Assembly (NCBI GenBank): GCA_023417515.1
Contig: JAEZFL010000120.1
Location: forward strand, 1-38,183
DNA: 38,183 bases
From: Pseudomonadota bacterium
GTDB taxonomy: Bacteria > Pseudomonadota > Alphaproteobacteria > Sphingomonadales > Sphingomonadaceae
Reading direction: 5' to 3'
This document shows positions 30,246-37,010 of the stretch, piece after piece. Numbering within the stretch: the stretch's first letter is position 1; the number at the start of each line of letters is the position of its first letter. The position numbers and the translations under genes were made by a program. The notes under the pieces are model-generated. The model was given only the letters and a program-made list of their open reading frames with translations. It was not told the origin of the DNA and searched no databases.

Positions 30246-30674
30246 TCACTCCGCGATCGTCTCGCCGCTCCCGCCGACGTCGGCGGGGAAGTCGCGAAAC
30301 TTGGGCAGGCCGTCCTTCATCGGCAGCACCGTCTCCTGATAATGGAGGTGCACCGCCGGCTGGAAATCGAGGTCGGGGATGATCGCCGCGTGAACGTCGA
30401 TCATTCCGAGGCTGGGATGGTCGACCATGACATGGCCGCCGCAATCGGCGCAGTAGCGCCGACCGCTGAATTCGGTCTTGTTGAAAGCGGCGAGCTTGTC
30501 GGCGCCGCGGGTGACCCGGACATCGTCGGCCTTCCACAAGGTGAAGGCGTTGACCGGGCCGCCGGAATGGGCGCGGCATGACCCGCAGTGGCAATAACCC
30601 ATGGCCTGCGGCGCCCCGCGCGCCTCGATCTCCACGCTGCCGCAGAAGCAGCGGCCCTTGTAGGCGTCCGTCAT
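30246..30674 (-). CDS. GFA (glutathione-dependent formaldehyde-activating)/CENP-V family protein
   Basis: A 142-residue protein with the complete GFA zinc-cysteine pattern: Cys9 and Cys11 (GRCFCGSVEI), Cys28/30/33 (YCHCGSCR) and Cys75/78 (RYCADCGGHV). The family is named for a proposed enzyme that joins glutathione and formaldehyde, but the function of most members is unproved. Length is normal. The start is ATG 30674, with GGAGGGG five bases before it. It is divergent from the TIR gene across 121 bases. Confidence 0.92.
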   Translation of the reverse strand: MTDAYKGRCFCGSVEIEARGAPQAMGYCHCGSCRAHSGGPVNAFTLWKADDVRVTRGADKLAAFNKTEFSGRRYCADCGGHVMVDHPSLGMIDVHAAIIPDLDFQPAVHLHYQETVLPMKDGLPKFRDFPADVGGSGETIAE

Positions 30675-30795
30675 GCGATCCCCTCCGTCGCTGCCGGCCC
30701 GGACTCGGCCGGAAGGGCGATCATGCACCAGCCGAGCGGCGGCTGGCAATCGACCCGGCCCTCGGTTAGCCTCGGCGCAACGATCGGGAGGGGGC

Positions 30796-32328
30796 ATGCC
30801 GGACGTCTTCATCTCCTATTCGAGCAAGGACCGCGCGGTCGCCGAGCGGGTGCGCGACGCGCTCGGCGAGGCGGGCTATGACGTGTTCTGGGACCAGGAG
30901 ATCCCGGCCGGCACCGACTGGGACACGTGGATCCGCGAGCGGCTGACCGGCTCGCGGCTCGCCATCGTGCTGTGGAGCAAGGCGAGCATCGCCTCGCCCA
31001 ACGTCCGCCACGAGGCGATCATCGCCCGCGACGCCGGCGGCCTGCTGCCGCTGATGGTCGACGATCTCGCGCCGAGCGATTTCCCGATGGGCCTGTTCCT
31101 GGTCCAGGCGCTCAAGGTCGGACGAAGCCAGCGCGAGTTCAACGCGGCCAGGCCCAAGCTGCTCGACGAGGTCGCCACTCGGATCGGCGCGCCCGGCGGC
31201 GACGCGGCGGCGGCGCCGGCGCCAAGGCCGCGTTCCCGGCGGACTCGGAAGATCGCGATCGGCGGCGCAGTCGCGGCCCTGCTGCTCGCGGCGCTGCTGG
31301 CCATCTTCTGGCCGACGCTCAGATACATGATCGATCCCGACGCGCCGCCGGCGGCCGCCGATCAGCTGCGCGCGTCGATCGAGCGCGAAGGCCTGGCGCG
31401 CGAGCGGGTCGCGCGAAGCGCCGAGACCGCGCTGAGCGGCGACCGCGAGGCGATCGGAACGAGCTGGGCGTGGTTCGCCGGCCAGTTGATCAGCGCCGCG
31501 CCGGAAGAGAGCCGGAGCTTCGCTGACGGCTATTTCCGCTACCTCGCCACCGTCGAGCAGCCGGAGTGCGGCTGCTTCGTCATGGAGGACATCCCCAACA
31601 GCATCGGCAACGGCTGGGTGATCATCACCGCGGCCCAATATCGCCGGCCGGCGCCGCCGCGGCTGCTCGAGGCCATCCTCGCCGCGCAGCATGCCGAGGG
31701 ATGGTGGACGATCAGCCTCAACGGGGTGAAGCAGCAGGCCAATGCCGCGGTCCACGCCACCGCGATGCTGACCATCGCGCTGGCCGAGGCGCGCCGCGCC
31801 GGGATCGTGCCGCCGCAATTCCGCCCGCGAGTCGATGCCGCCATCCGCCGCGCCACCAACTGGCTCAACCGCGGCCCCGAGGCGGGCGCCAACTGGGCCG
31901 ACTATCCCAATGACGAGCGGCGCGCCGAGAATCTCGTGTTCGCGGCGATGGCGACGGTGGCGACCGAGGTGGCCGGAGGCACGCAGAGCGACCAGGCCGC
32001 CCGCGCCTTCGCCCGATCGGTCGGATCGCTGCCTCCGGCGATCGAGCATTTCCCCTCCGGCGCCTATGTCGAGCTCACCAACGGCGAGCGCTACATCGAC
32101 AATTACCGCCACCCGGTGTCGCCGTGGATCGGCGCCGCGTCGGTGCTCGCCTATCGCGGCGCGAGCGCGTCCGAGCGCGCGAAGCTGCGCCCGGTGATCC
32201 GCGCCTGGCTCGACGTCGACCTCGGCGACGAGGCGCTCCTGCGCCAGGACTGGATCACCGGCGAGACGCTGTTCCTGCGCGCCCTCGCCTTCCGCCACTA
32301 CCGCCCCGACCAGCCGGCGACGCATTGA
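30796..32328 (+). CDS. TIR domain protein with transmembrane helix and periplasmic alpha/alpha-toroid-like domain
   Basis: A 510-residue protein in three parts. Residues 1-130 are a TIR domain: VFISYSSKD at the first strand, GYDVFWDQEIPAGTDW (BB-loop region) and the NADase-type Glu73 in NVRHEAIIARD. Residues 131-152 are Ala/Pro/Arg-rich, ending RPRSRRTRK. Residues 153-172 are one membrane helix. The basic stretch before it puts the TIR domain in the cytoplasm and the remaining 335 residues in the periplasm. That part is helical and shows a prenyltransferase/terpene-cyclase-like repeat, with Q298 and W303/W304 in AAQHAEGWWTI followed by HATAMLTIALAEARRAG. No DDXD or zinc motif is evident, so I call it a toroid fold, not an enzyme. 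The start at 30796 has GGGAGGGGG upstream. Confidence 0.82.
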   Translation: MPDVFISYSSKDRAVAERVRDALGEAGYDVFWDQEIPAGTDWDTWIRERLTGSRLAIVLWSKASIASPNVRHEAIIARDAGGLLPLMVDDLAPSDFPMGLFLVQALKVGRSQREFNAARPKLLDEVATRIGAPGGDAAAAPAPRPRSRRTRKIAIGGAVAALLLAALLAIFWPTLRYMIDPDAPPAAADQLRASIEREGLARERVARSAETALSGDREAIGTSWAWFAGQLISAAPEESRSFADGYFRYLATVEQPECGCFVMEDIPNSIGNGWVIITAAQYRRPAPPRLLEAILAAQHAEGWWTISLNGVKQQANAAVHATAMLTIALAEARRAGIVPPQFRPRVDAAIRRATNWLNRGPEAGANWADYPNDERRAENLVFAAMATVATEVAGGTQSDQAARAFARSVGSLPPAIEHFPSGAYVELTNGERYIDNYRHPVSPWIGAASVLAYRGASASERAKLRPVIRAWLDVDLGDEALLRQDWITGETLFLRALAFRHYRPDQPATH

Positions 32329-32458
32329 ACCCAGCGATCGTAGCGCCTCCGAAACGTTAACGAAATCAAGGGCTTGCCAGCTGCTTCAAGTCCAATAAGC
32401 TGCCCCTCCCAAGAAACTGCAATCGGCCGTGTACCGGTTGTGATCAGGGAGAGTAGTA

Positions 32459-33382
32459 ATGCCGAAGAAGCGGTTCGAATTACTCGACTACGATAGCGAC
32501 AATGGCAATTCGGGCTTCGGGCTCGACCATCCCCGCGGCCTCGACTTGCGGCCCGAGATTCCGCTCACCACCCGCGACGTGCTCGGGGTCGATCTCACCC
32601 ACACCCGCTATGCCGACGAGGTCGCCTATGCCAAGGGCGGCAATGGCGGCGGCGGGCCCGGCGGAGGCGGAGGCAGCGGCGGCGGGAGCAGCTTCGCACC
32701 CTATACCAGCGGCCCGGCCGACCCGACGGCGGGCTTCAACATCAAGATCGAGTTCAACGGCAGCTGGACGCAGGCTTATTACGACATCTTCGTCAGCGCC
32801 GCCAATTACCTGTCGACGCTGATCATCGGCGATCTTCAGGACGTGAGCGTGCGGTCGCGGGGCGTGACGACGGTGATCGACGACATCAAGATCACCGCCG
32901 AACTGGGTGCGATCGACGGCCTGTACGGAATTCTCGGCCAGGCCGGCCCGACCGCGGTGCGCACCTCCAACTCGCTCCCCGCCACCGCGCAGATGAAGTT
33001 CGACATCGCCGACGTGGACGCGATGGGGCTCGACGCCTTCGCCGACGTGGTGCTCCACGAAATGGCACACAGCCTCGGCTTCGGGTCGATCTGGGACCGG
33101 CTCGGGCTGGTCACCAACGGCCTCTATACAGGCCAGAACGCGCTCGACGAGTTTCTCGCCATGGGCGGCTCGGGCTCGGGCATCCCGGTCGAGCTTGACG
33201 GCGGCTCGGGCACCGCGGGCTCGCACTGGGACGAGGAAACGTTCGATAACGAGCTGATGACCGGCTACATCAACGAAGGCTCCAACCCGTTCAGCGCGAT
33301 GAGCGCGGCGGTGTTCGCCGACATGGGCTATGTCATCAGCCCGAATTTCGCGTCGCTTGCGGAACCCTACATGTACGCCTGA
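32459..33382 (+). CDS. Leishmanolysin-like (M8 family) zinc metallopeptidase
   Basis: A 307-residue zinc peptidase. The zinc motif HEMAHSLGFGS is at 200-210 (His200, Glu201, His204). The third His is His256 in GSHWDEETF, followed by the Met-turn ELMTGYIN (Met267), an arrangement characteristic of leishmanolysin (M8). The C-terminal MSAAVFADMGY is another family landmark. The N-terminal 50 residues are polar with no signal peptide. Residues about 60-78 are almost only glycine and serine. Export, if any, must use another route, such as type I secretion. The start is ATG 32459, with AGGGAGAG upstream. It lies 130 bases after the TIR gene in the same direction, in a gap with possible promoter pieces (TTGCCA near 32374). 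A terminator follows at 33406. Confidence 0.85.
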   Translation: MPKKRFELLDYDSDNGNSGFGLDHPRGLDLRPEIPLTTRDVLGVDLTHTRYADEVAYAKGGNGGGGPGGGGGSGGGSSFAPYTSGPADPTAGFNIKIEFNGSWTQAYYDIFVSAANYLSTLIIGDLQDVSVRSRGVTTVIDDIKITAELGAIDGLYGILGQAGPTAVRTSNSLPATAQMKFDIADVDAMGLDAFADVVLHEMAHSLGFGSIWDRLGLVTNGLYTGQNALDEFLAMGGSGSGIPVELDGGSGTAGSHWDEETFDNELMTGYINEGSNPFSAMSAAVFADMGYVISPNFASLAEPYMYA

Positions 33383-33405
33383 TCGGGATATTCGACGTCG
33401 AAGCT

Positions 33406-33437
33406 GGGGGGCAGTTGCGAGACTGCCCCCCTATTTT
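33406..33437 (+). terminator. Rho-independent terminator after the leishmanolysin gene
   Basis: A perfect 10-bp stem (GGGGGGCAGT 33406-33415 with ACTGCCCCCC 33422-33431, 6-base loop) is followed by TATTTT at 33432-33437, 23 bases after the stop codon. Confidence 0.85.
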
Positions 33438-33515
33438 CGCAAGGGACCGCCCCTTGATCGGGAGAAGGACCAAGCCGGCCCGTTGCGGGGAGCCGCTCCC
33501 TTTGCTCCGCCTCGC

Positions 33516-33764
33516 TCAGTGCCCCTGCCGGCTCTCGTGCGATGAAACCGCCTGCGACCCGGGACCATCGGGACGATGTCCCTCCGCGGCGCGCCTGGCC
33601 GCCGAGTCGAGCCCCTCGACATAGTGGAGGAAGGAGACATAGCTGGCGACGTAGGCGCGGCCTGCGGCCAGGTCGGCGGGATCGAACCGGCCCCTGCTCT
33701 GGAGATCCTCGTGCCGCCCATGCGCGTTGCGGCTGCGCCGCTTTCGTGAAAGGCTCCGGGTCAT
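33516..33764 (-). pseudogene. Probable remnant of a DUF6448-like gene (C-terminal part)
   Basis: The minus strand has an 82-residue open frame whose central part, RGRFDPADLAAGRAYVASYVSFLHYVEGL, resembles the conserved end of DUF6448-type proteins (an AGREYV..YV.F.HYVEGL pattern, recalled from memory, not searched). A full-length protein would need some 100 more residues upstream, but that space is taken by the opposite-strand gene starting at 33763. The fragment has no clear ribosome-binding site. I therefore read it as the surviving 3' end of a broken gene. It could instead be a chance frame. The rest of the 380-base gap 33383-33762 holds only the terminator at 33406 and no other gene. Confidence 0.35.
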
Positions 33765-34827
33765 GGCCCTTCTCGCCCGCGCCCTGGCCGCAATGCTGCT
33801 CGTCGCTTCCGCTGGCGCGCTTCACGCCCAGCCTCCCCTTCTCGGCGCGCCGCCGGTCGTTCGCGAAGTTCAGGACTGGCTGCTCGTCTGCGACAATACC
33901 CGCGTCTGCCGGACCCAGCCGAAGAGCCAATCGGGTTCCCTGATGGTGCGGCGCGACCCCGGTCCCGACGGCGTCCTGCTCGTCCAGCTCAACGCCCAGG
34001 AGCCCCGGCCGGCGACGAGGCTCGATCGAAGCTCGATCGCGATCGCCGGGACTTCGCCCGGGCCGGCCGCGCCGTGGCTGCTGGACGAGCGGGGCGAGAC
34101 CGCCCTGCTTCGCGACGAGTCCGCGCTGGCTTTCCTCCGCGCCGCCGTCGATGCCGAGCGCCTCACCTACAAGGCCGACGGGGCCGAGCTGGAGGTGCCG
34201 CTGAGCGGCCTGAAGGCGGCCTTGGCCGGGATGGACGAGGCCCAGGGCCTTGACGGGACGACCCGGGCCTTCGTTCGGCCCGGCAGTCGGTCGCCGGATC
34301 AGGCGTTGCCGCCGCTGGCGGTGCCGGTGCTCACCATATCCCGGCCGCCACGGTCCCCTGTCCTTCCCGGCGAGTTCGCCGCGCAGGTGCGGCAGGCCAG
34401 CCGCGACCTGCTGGCCGCCCAGGGCTGCGACAAGACGCCGCGGGGCAGCGCGGGCGAAGCCTACGCGCTGACCGACACGGAAGCGCTGGTGATCCTGGAA
34501 TGCGGCTATGGCGCCGTCCACACCAGCTTCCTCCTCGTGCGCGCCTCGCGCGGTCCCCAGCTCCAGGTGCAGCACATCAGGCTGCCGCGGCGCCCGGGCC
34601 GCGACGAGGACTATGAGCATGGCTCCGCGGTCTACACGACGGTCGACTGGGACCCGCAGAGCGCGACTCTCACGTCGGAAGGCTGGTCGTGCGCGCATGC
34701 CTGCGGCACCACGAGCAGCTGGGCGTTCGACGGCAGCGACTTCGTGGTCGCCTCCCACCTGATCTACGAGCCGGGCGGCGCCGAAGTGCTCGAAATCTAC
34801 CGGACCGAGGTCCGCGTAGGCGGCTAG
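33763..34827 (+). CDS. DUF1176-like secreted protein
   Basis: A 354-residue secreted protein with a signal peptide (MALLARALAAMLLVASAGALHAQP). The first mature part, VVREVQDWLLVCDNTRVCRTQ, with two closely spaced Cys around DNT, and the later ALTDTEALVILECGYGAVHTSFLLV and SEGWSCAHACGTTSSWAFDGSDF match the general pattern of DUF1176 proteins: DW...CDN..C near the start, a C-terminal domain with paired Cys and a Trp. Function is unknown. ATG 33763 opens the signal peptide. The frame runs to 33727, which would add a basic 12-residue lead. The 73-base gap to the next gene shows no terminator. Confidence 0.75.
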   Translation: MALLARALAAMLLVASAGALHAQPPLLGAPPVVREVQDWLLVCDNTRVCRTQPKSQSGSLMVRRDPGPDGVLLVQLNAQEPRPATRLDRSSIAIAGTSPGPAAPWLLDERGETALLRDESALAFLRAAVDAERLTYKADGAELEVPLSGLKAALAGMDEAQGLDGTTRAFVRPGSRSPDQALPPLAVPVLTISRPPRSPVLPGEFAAQVRQASRDLLAAQGCDKTPRGSAGEAYALTDTEALVILECGYGAVHTSFLLVRASRGPQLQVQHIRLPRRPGRDEDYEHGSAVYTTVDWDPQSATLTSEGWSCAHACGTTSSWAFDGSDFVVASHLIYEPGGAEVLEIYRTEVRVGG

Positions 34828-34900
34828 TCCTCGACGTGCAGCGGCCGCCCCTTCTCGGCGGCGCGCTGAACCCATCCAGCGGTCGAGACGTTCGCCGTCC

Positions 34901-35560
34901 ATGACCTCGCTCGTGTTCCTGCTTTACGCGCTCGGCCACGTCGCCTTGTTCGGCTGGGCGCTGCGGCTGCTGCTGCGCTTCCGCCACCCGGCGACGGTGC
35001 CGCTGCTGATCGTCACCTTCGGCCTCGTCTACGACAATGCCATGCTCGCGGCGGGCGGGACGATCGGGCATGGCGAGATGCTCGAGCGGCTGAGCGTGCC
35101 GCGATTCTTCATGCACGCGTTCGGGACTCCGCTGCTGATGCTGTCGGCGCTCGGCCTCACGATCCGCTCCGGCGCGGGATGGGCGCGCAGCCTTCCCGTC
35201 GCGGCTGCGATCGCGCTGCTGACCCTGGCGATGATCGCGGTAGGCGTGAACGCCGACCTGGTCGGCCTCGACCTCGAAGCCAAGCGGGTCGGCGACCTTG
35301 TCTCCTACGGCAATGCGGCGACCGACGGGCCGCCGATCGCTCCGGTCGTCACCATCGTCGTGCTGATCGCCGCCGGAGTGATCGTGTGGCGGCGCGGCGG
35401 CGGGCCGTGGCTGCTGCTCGGCTCGCTCGCCCAGTTCGCCGCCGCCGCGATCGGAGAGGCCATCACCGTCGCCGGCAACCTGGGCGAGCTTGCGCTCCTC
35501 GCCGGCCTCGTGGCGACCGACAGCCGGCTGGCGCGGCGCGAGCCGTCACCAGCCGGGTGA
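34901..35560 (+). CDS. Integral membrane protein of unknown function
   Basis: A 219-residue hydrophobic protein with about six or seven membrane helices: near residues 2-23, 31-50, 70-88, 97-116, 145-163, 170-185 and 190-206. Between helices is the polar GTIGHGEMLERLSVPRFFMHAFGTP segment (about 53-77), whose His and Glu residues could be functional. I do not recognise a family. The start is ATG 34901. No strong ribosome-binding site is visible (GACGTTCGCC before ATG). The stop at 35558-35560 lies four bases from the stop of the convergent lpdA gene, again without a terminator. Confidence 0.7.
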   Translation: MTSLVFLLYALGHVALFGWALRLLLRFRHPATVPLLIVTFGLVYDNAMLAAGGTIGHGEMLERLSVPRFFMHAFGTPLLMLSALGLTIRSGAGWARSLPVAAAIALLTLAMIAVGVNADLVGLDLEAKRVGDLVSYGNAATDGPPIAPVVTIVVLIAAGVIVWRRGGGPWLLLGSLAQFAAAAIGEAITVAGNLGELALLAGLVATDSRLARREPSPAG

Positions 35561-35564
35561 GGCG

Positions 35565-36962
35565 TCAGATGTGCAGCGGCCGCCCGTATGCCGTGAGCAC
35601 GCTCTCGTGGAGCATCTCGCTCAAGGTCGGGTGCGGGAAGGTGGTTTCCATCAGCTCCGCCTCGGTCGTCTCGAGCGTGCGGCCGATGGCGTAGCCCTGG
35701 ATCAGCTCGGTGACCTCGGCGCCGATCATGTGGGCGCCCAAAAGCTCGCCGGTCGCCGCGTCGAACACGGTCTTGATGAAGCCTTCCGCCTCGCCGAGCG
35801 CGATGGCCTTGCCGTTGCCGACGAAGGGGAACTTGCCGACCTTGACCTTGTGGCCGGCCTCCTTGGCCTTGGCCTCGGTATAGCCGACGCTCGCGATCTG
35901 CGGCCGCGAATAGGTGCAGCCCGGGATGTTGTTCTTGTCGAGCGGGTGCGGGTTCTGGCCGGCGATCGCCTCGGCGGTGATCACCGCCTCGTGCATCGCC
36001 TTGTGGGCGAGCCAGGGCGGGCCGGTAACGTCGCCGATCGCCCACAGGCCGGCGACGTTGGTTCGGCCGACGGGATCGGTGTCGATATGGCCGCGGGTCT
36101 GCTTCACGCCCAGCGCCTCGAGGCCGATAGTCTCGCTGTTGGGGACGATCCCGATGGCGACGATGGCGTGGCTGAACTCTTGGGTCTCGCTCTTGCCGTC
36201 CTTGGTCTTGATCGTCGCGCGGACGCCCTTGCCGCCCGCCTCAAGCTTCTCGACTCCGGCGCCGACATGGATGGTCATGCCCTGCTTGGCGAACGCCTTG
36301 TGGGCGAAGGCGGAGACCTCCTCGTCCTCGACGGGGAGGATTCGGTCGAGCATCTCGACGATGGTCACCTTGGCGCCCATGTCGGAATAGAAGCTGGCGA
36401 ACTCGACTCCGATCGCGCCCGATCCGATGACGAGAAGCTCGGTCGGCATCTCCTTGGGAGTCATCGCGTGGCGATAGGTCCAGATGCGGTTGCCGTCGGC
36501 CTTGGCGAAGGGGAGGTCGCGGGCGCGGGCGCCGGTGGCGACGATGATGTTCTTGGCGTTGAGCTCGGTGGTCTTGCCATCCTTGCCGGTGACCTTGAGC
36601 TTGGTCGCGGCCGTGAGCACTCCGTCGCCGTCATAGACGGTGATCTTGTGCTTCTTCATCAGGCCCTTGACGCCGCCCGACAGCTGGCCCGCGACCTTGC
36701 GCGAGCGGTCGACGATGGCGGGAAGGTCGAAGCCCGGCTGGCCGGCGCTGAGCCCGTAGGCCTTGGCGTGGGTCATATAATGGTAGATTTCGGAGGTACG
36801 CAGCAACGCCTTGGTCGGGATGCAGCCCCAGTTGAGGCAGATGCCGCCCAGATTCTCGCGCTCGACGATCGCGGTCTTGAGGCCGAGCTGGCTCGCCCGG
36901 ATCGCCGCGACATAGCCGCCAGGCCCCGAGCCGAGGACGATGAGGTCATAGGTGTCAGCCAT
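35565..36962 (-). CDS. lpdA: Dihydrolipoyl dehydrogenase (E3)
   Basis: A 465-residue dihydrolipoamide dehydrogenase, the E3 flavoenzyme that reoxidises the lipoyl group of 2-oxo acid dehydrogenase complexes and makes NADH. The FAD loop GSGPGGYVAA is at 11-20. The redox-active disulfide is Cys42/Cys47 in GGICLNWGCIPTK. The NAD-binding loop is GSGAIGVEFASFY (about 183-195). The catalytic pair is His444/Glu449 in HPTLSE near the C-terminus. Length is normal. ATG 36962 has AGAAGGA seven bases upstream. It follows the pyruvate dehydrogenase E2 gene by 48 bases in the same direction, so it is the E3 of that complex and may serve others. Confidence 0.97.
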   Translation of the reverse strand: MADTYDLIVLGSGPGGYVAAIRASQLGLKTAIVERENLGGICLNWGCIPTKALLRTSEIYHYMTHAKAYGLSAGQPGFDLPAIVDRSRKVAGQLSGGVKGLMKKHKITVYDGDGVLTAATKLKVTGKDGKTTELNAKNIIVATGARARDLPFAKADGNRIWTYRHAMTPKEMPTELLVIGSGAIGVEFASFYSDMGAKVTIVEMLDRILPVEDEEVSAFAHKAFAKQGMTIHVGAGVEKLEAGGKGVRATIKTKDGKSETQEFSHAIVAIGIVPNSETIGLEALGVKQTRGHIDTDPVGRTNVAGLWAIGDVTGPPWLAHKAMHEAVITAEAIAGQNPHPLDKNNIPGCTYSRPQIASVGYTEAKAKEAGHKVKVGKFPFVGNGKAIALGEAEGFIKTVFDAATGELLGAHMIGAEVTELIQGYAIGRTLETTEAELMETTFPHPTLSEMLHESVLTAYGRPLHI

Positions 36963-36978
36963 AAGTGCGTCCTTCTGA

Positions 36979-37003
36979 CCCCTCTCCCGGCACGGGAGAG
37001 GGG
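36979..37003 (-). other. Intercistronic hairpin between E2 and lpdA
   Basis: An 11-bp perfect stem (CCCCTCTCCCG 36979-36989 with 36993-37003) with a 3-base loop lies between E2 and lpdA. On the coding (minus) strand no T run follows, and the lpdA ribosome-binding site comes next. It is therefore more likely an RNA-stabilising hairpin or partial attenuator than a terminator. Confidence 0.5.
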
Positions 37004-37010
37004 CTTTGCA

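Noticed and set aside
30766..32325. 519-codon open frame on the minus strand opposite the TIR gene
   Set aside because: Antisense shadow with low-complexity composition. The TIR strand has a strong ribosome-binding site and conserved motifs.
30246..33382. A multi-gene anti-phage defence island around the TIR protein
   Set aside because: Neighbours are a GFA-family protein, a metallopeptidase and housekeeping-type genes. There are no nucleases, helicases, nucleotide cyclases or integrases, so only the single protein is put forward.
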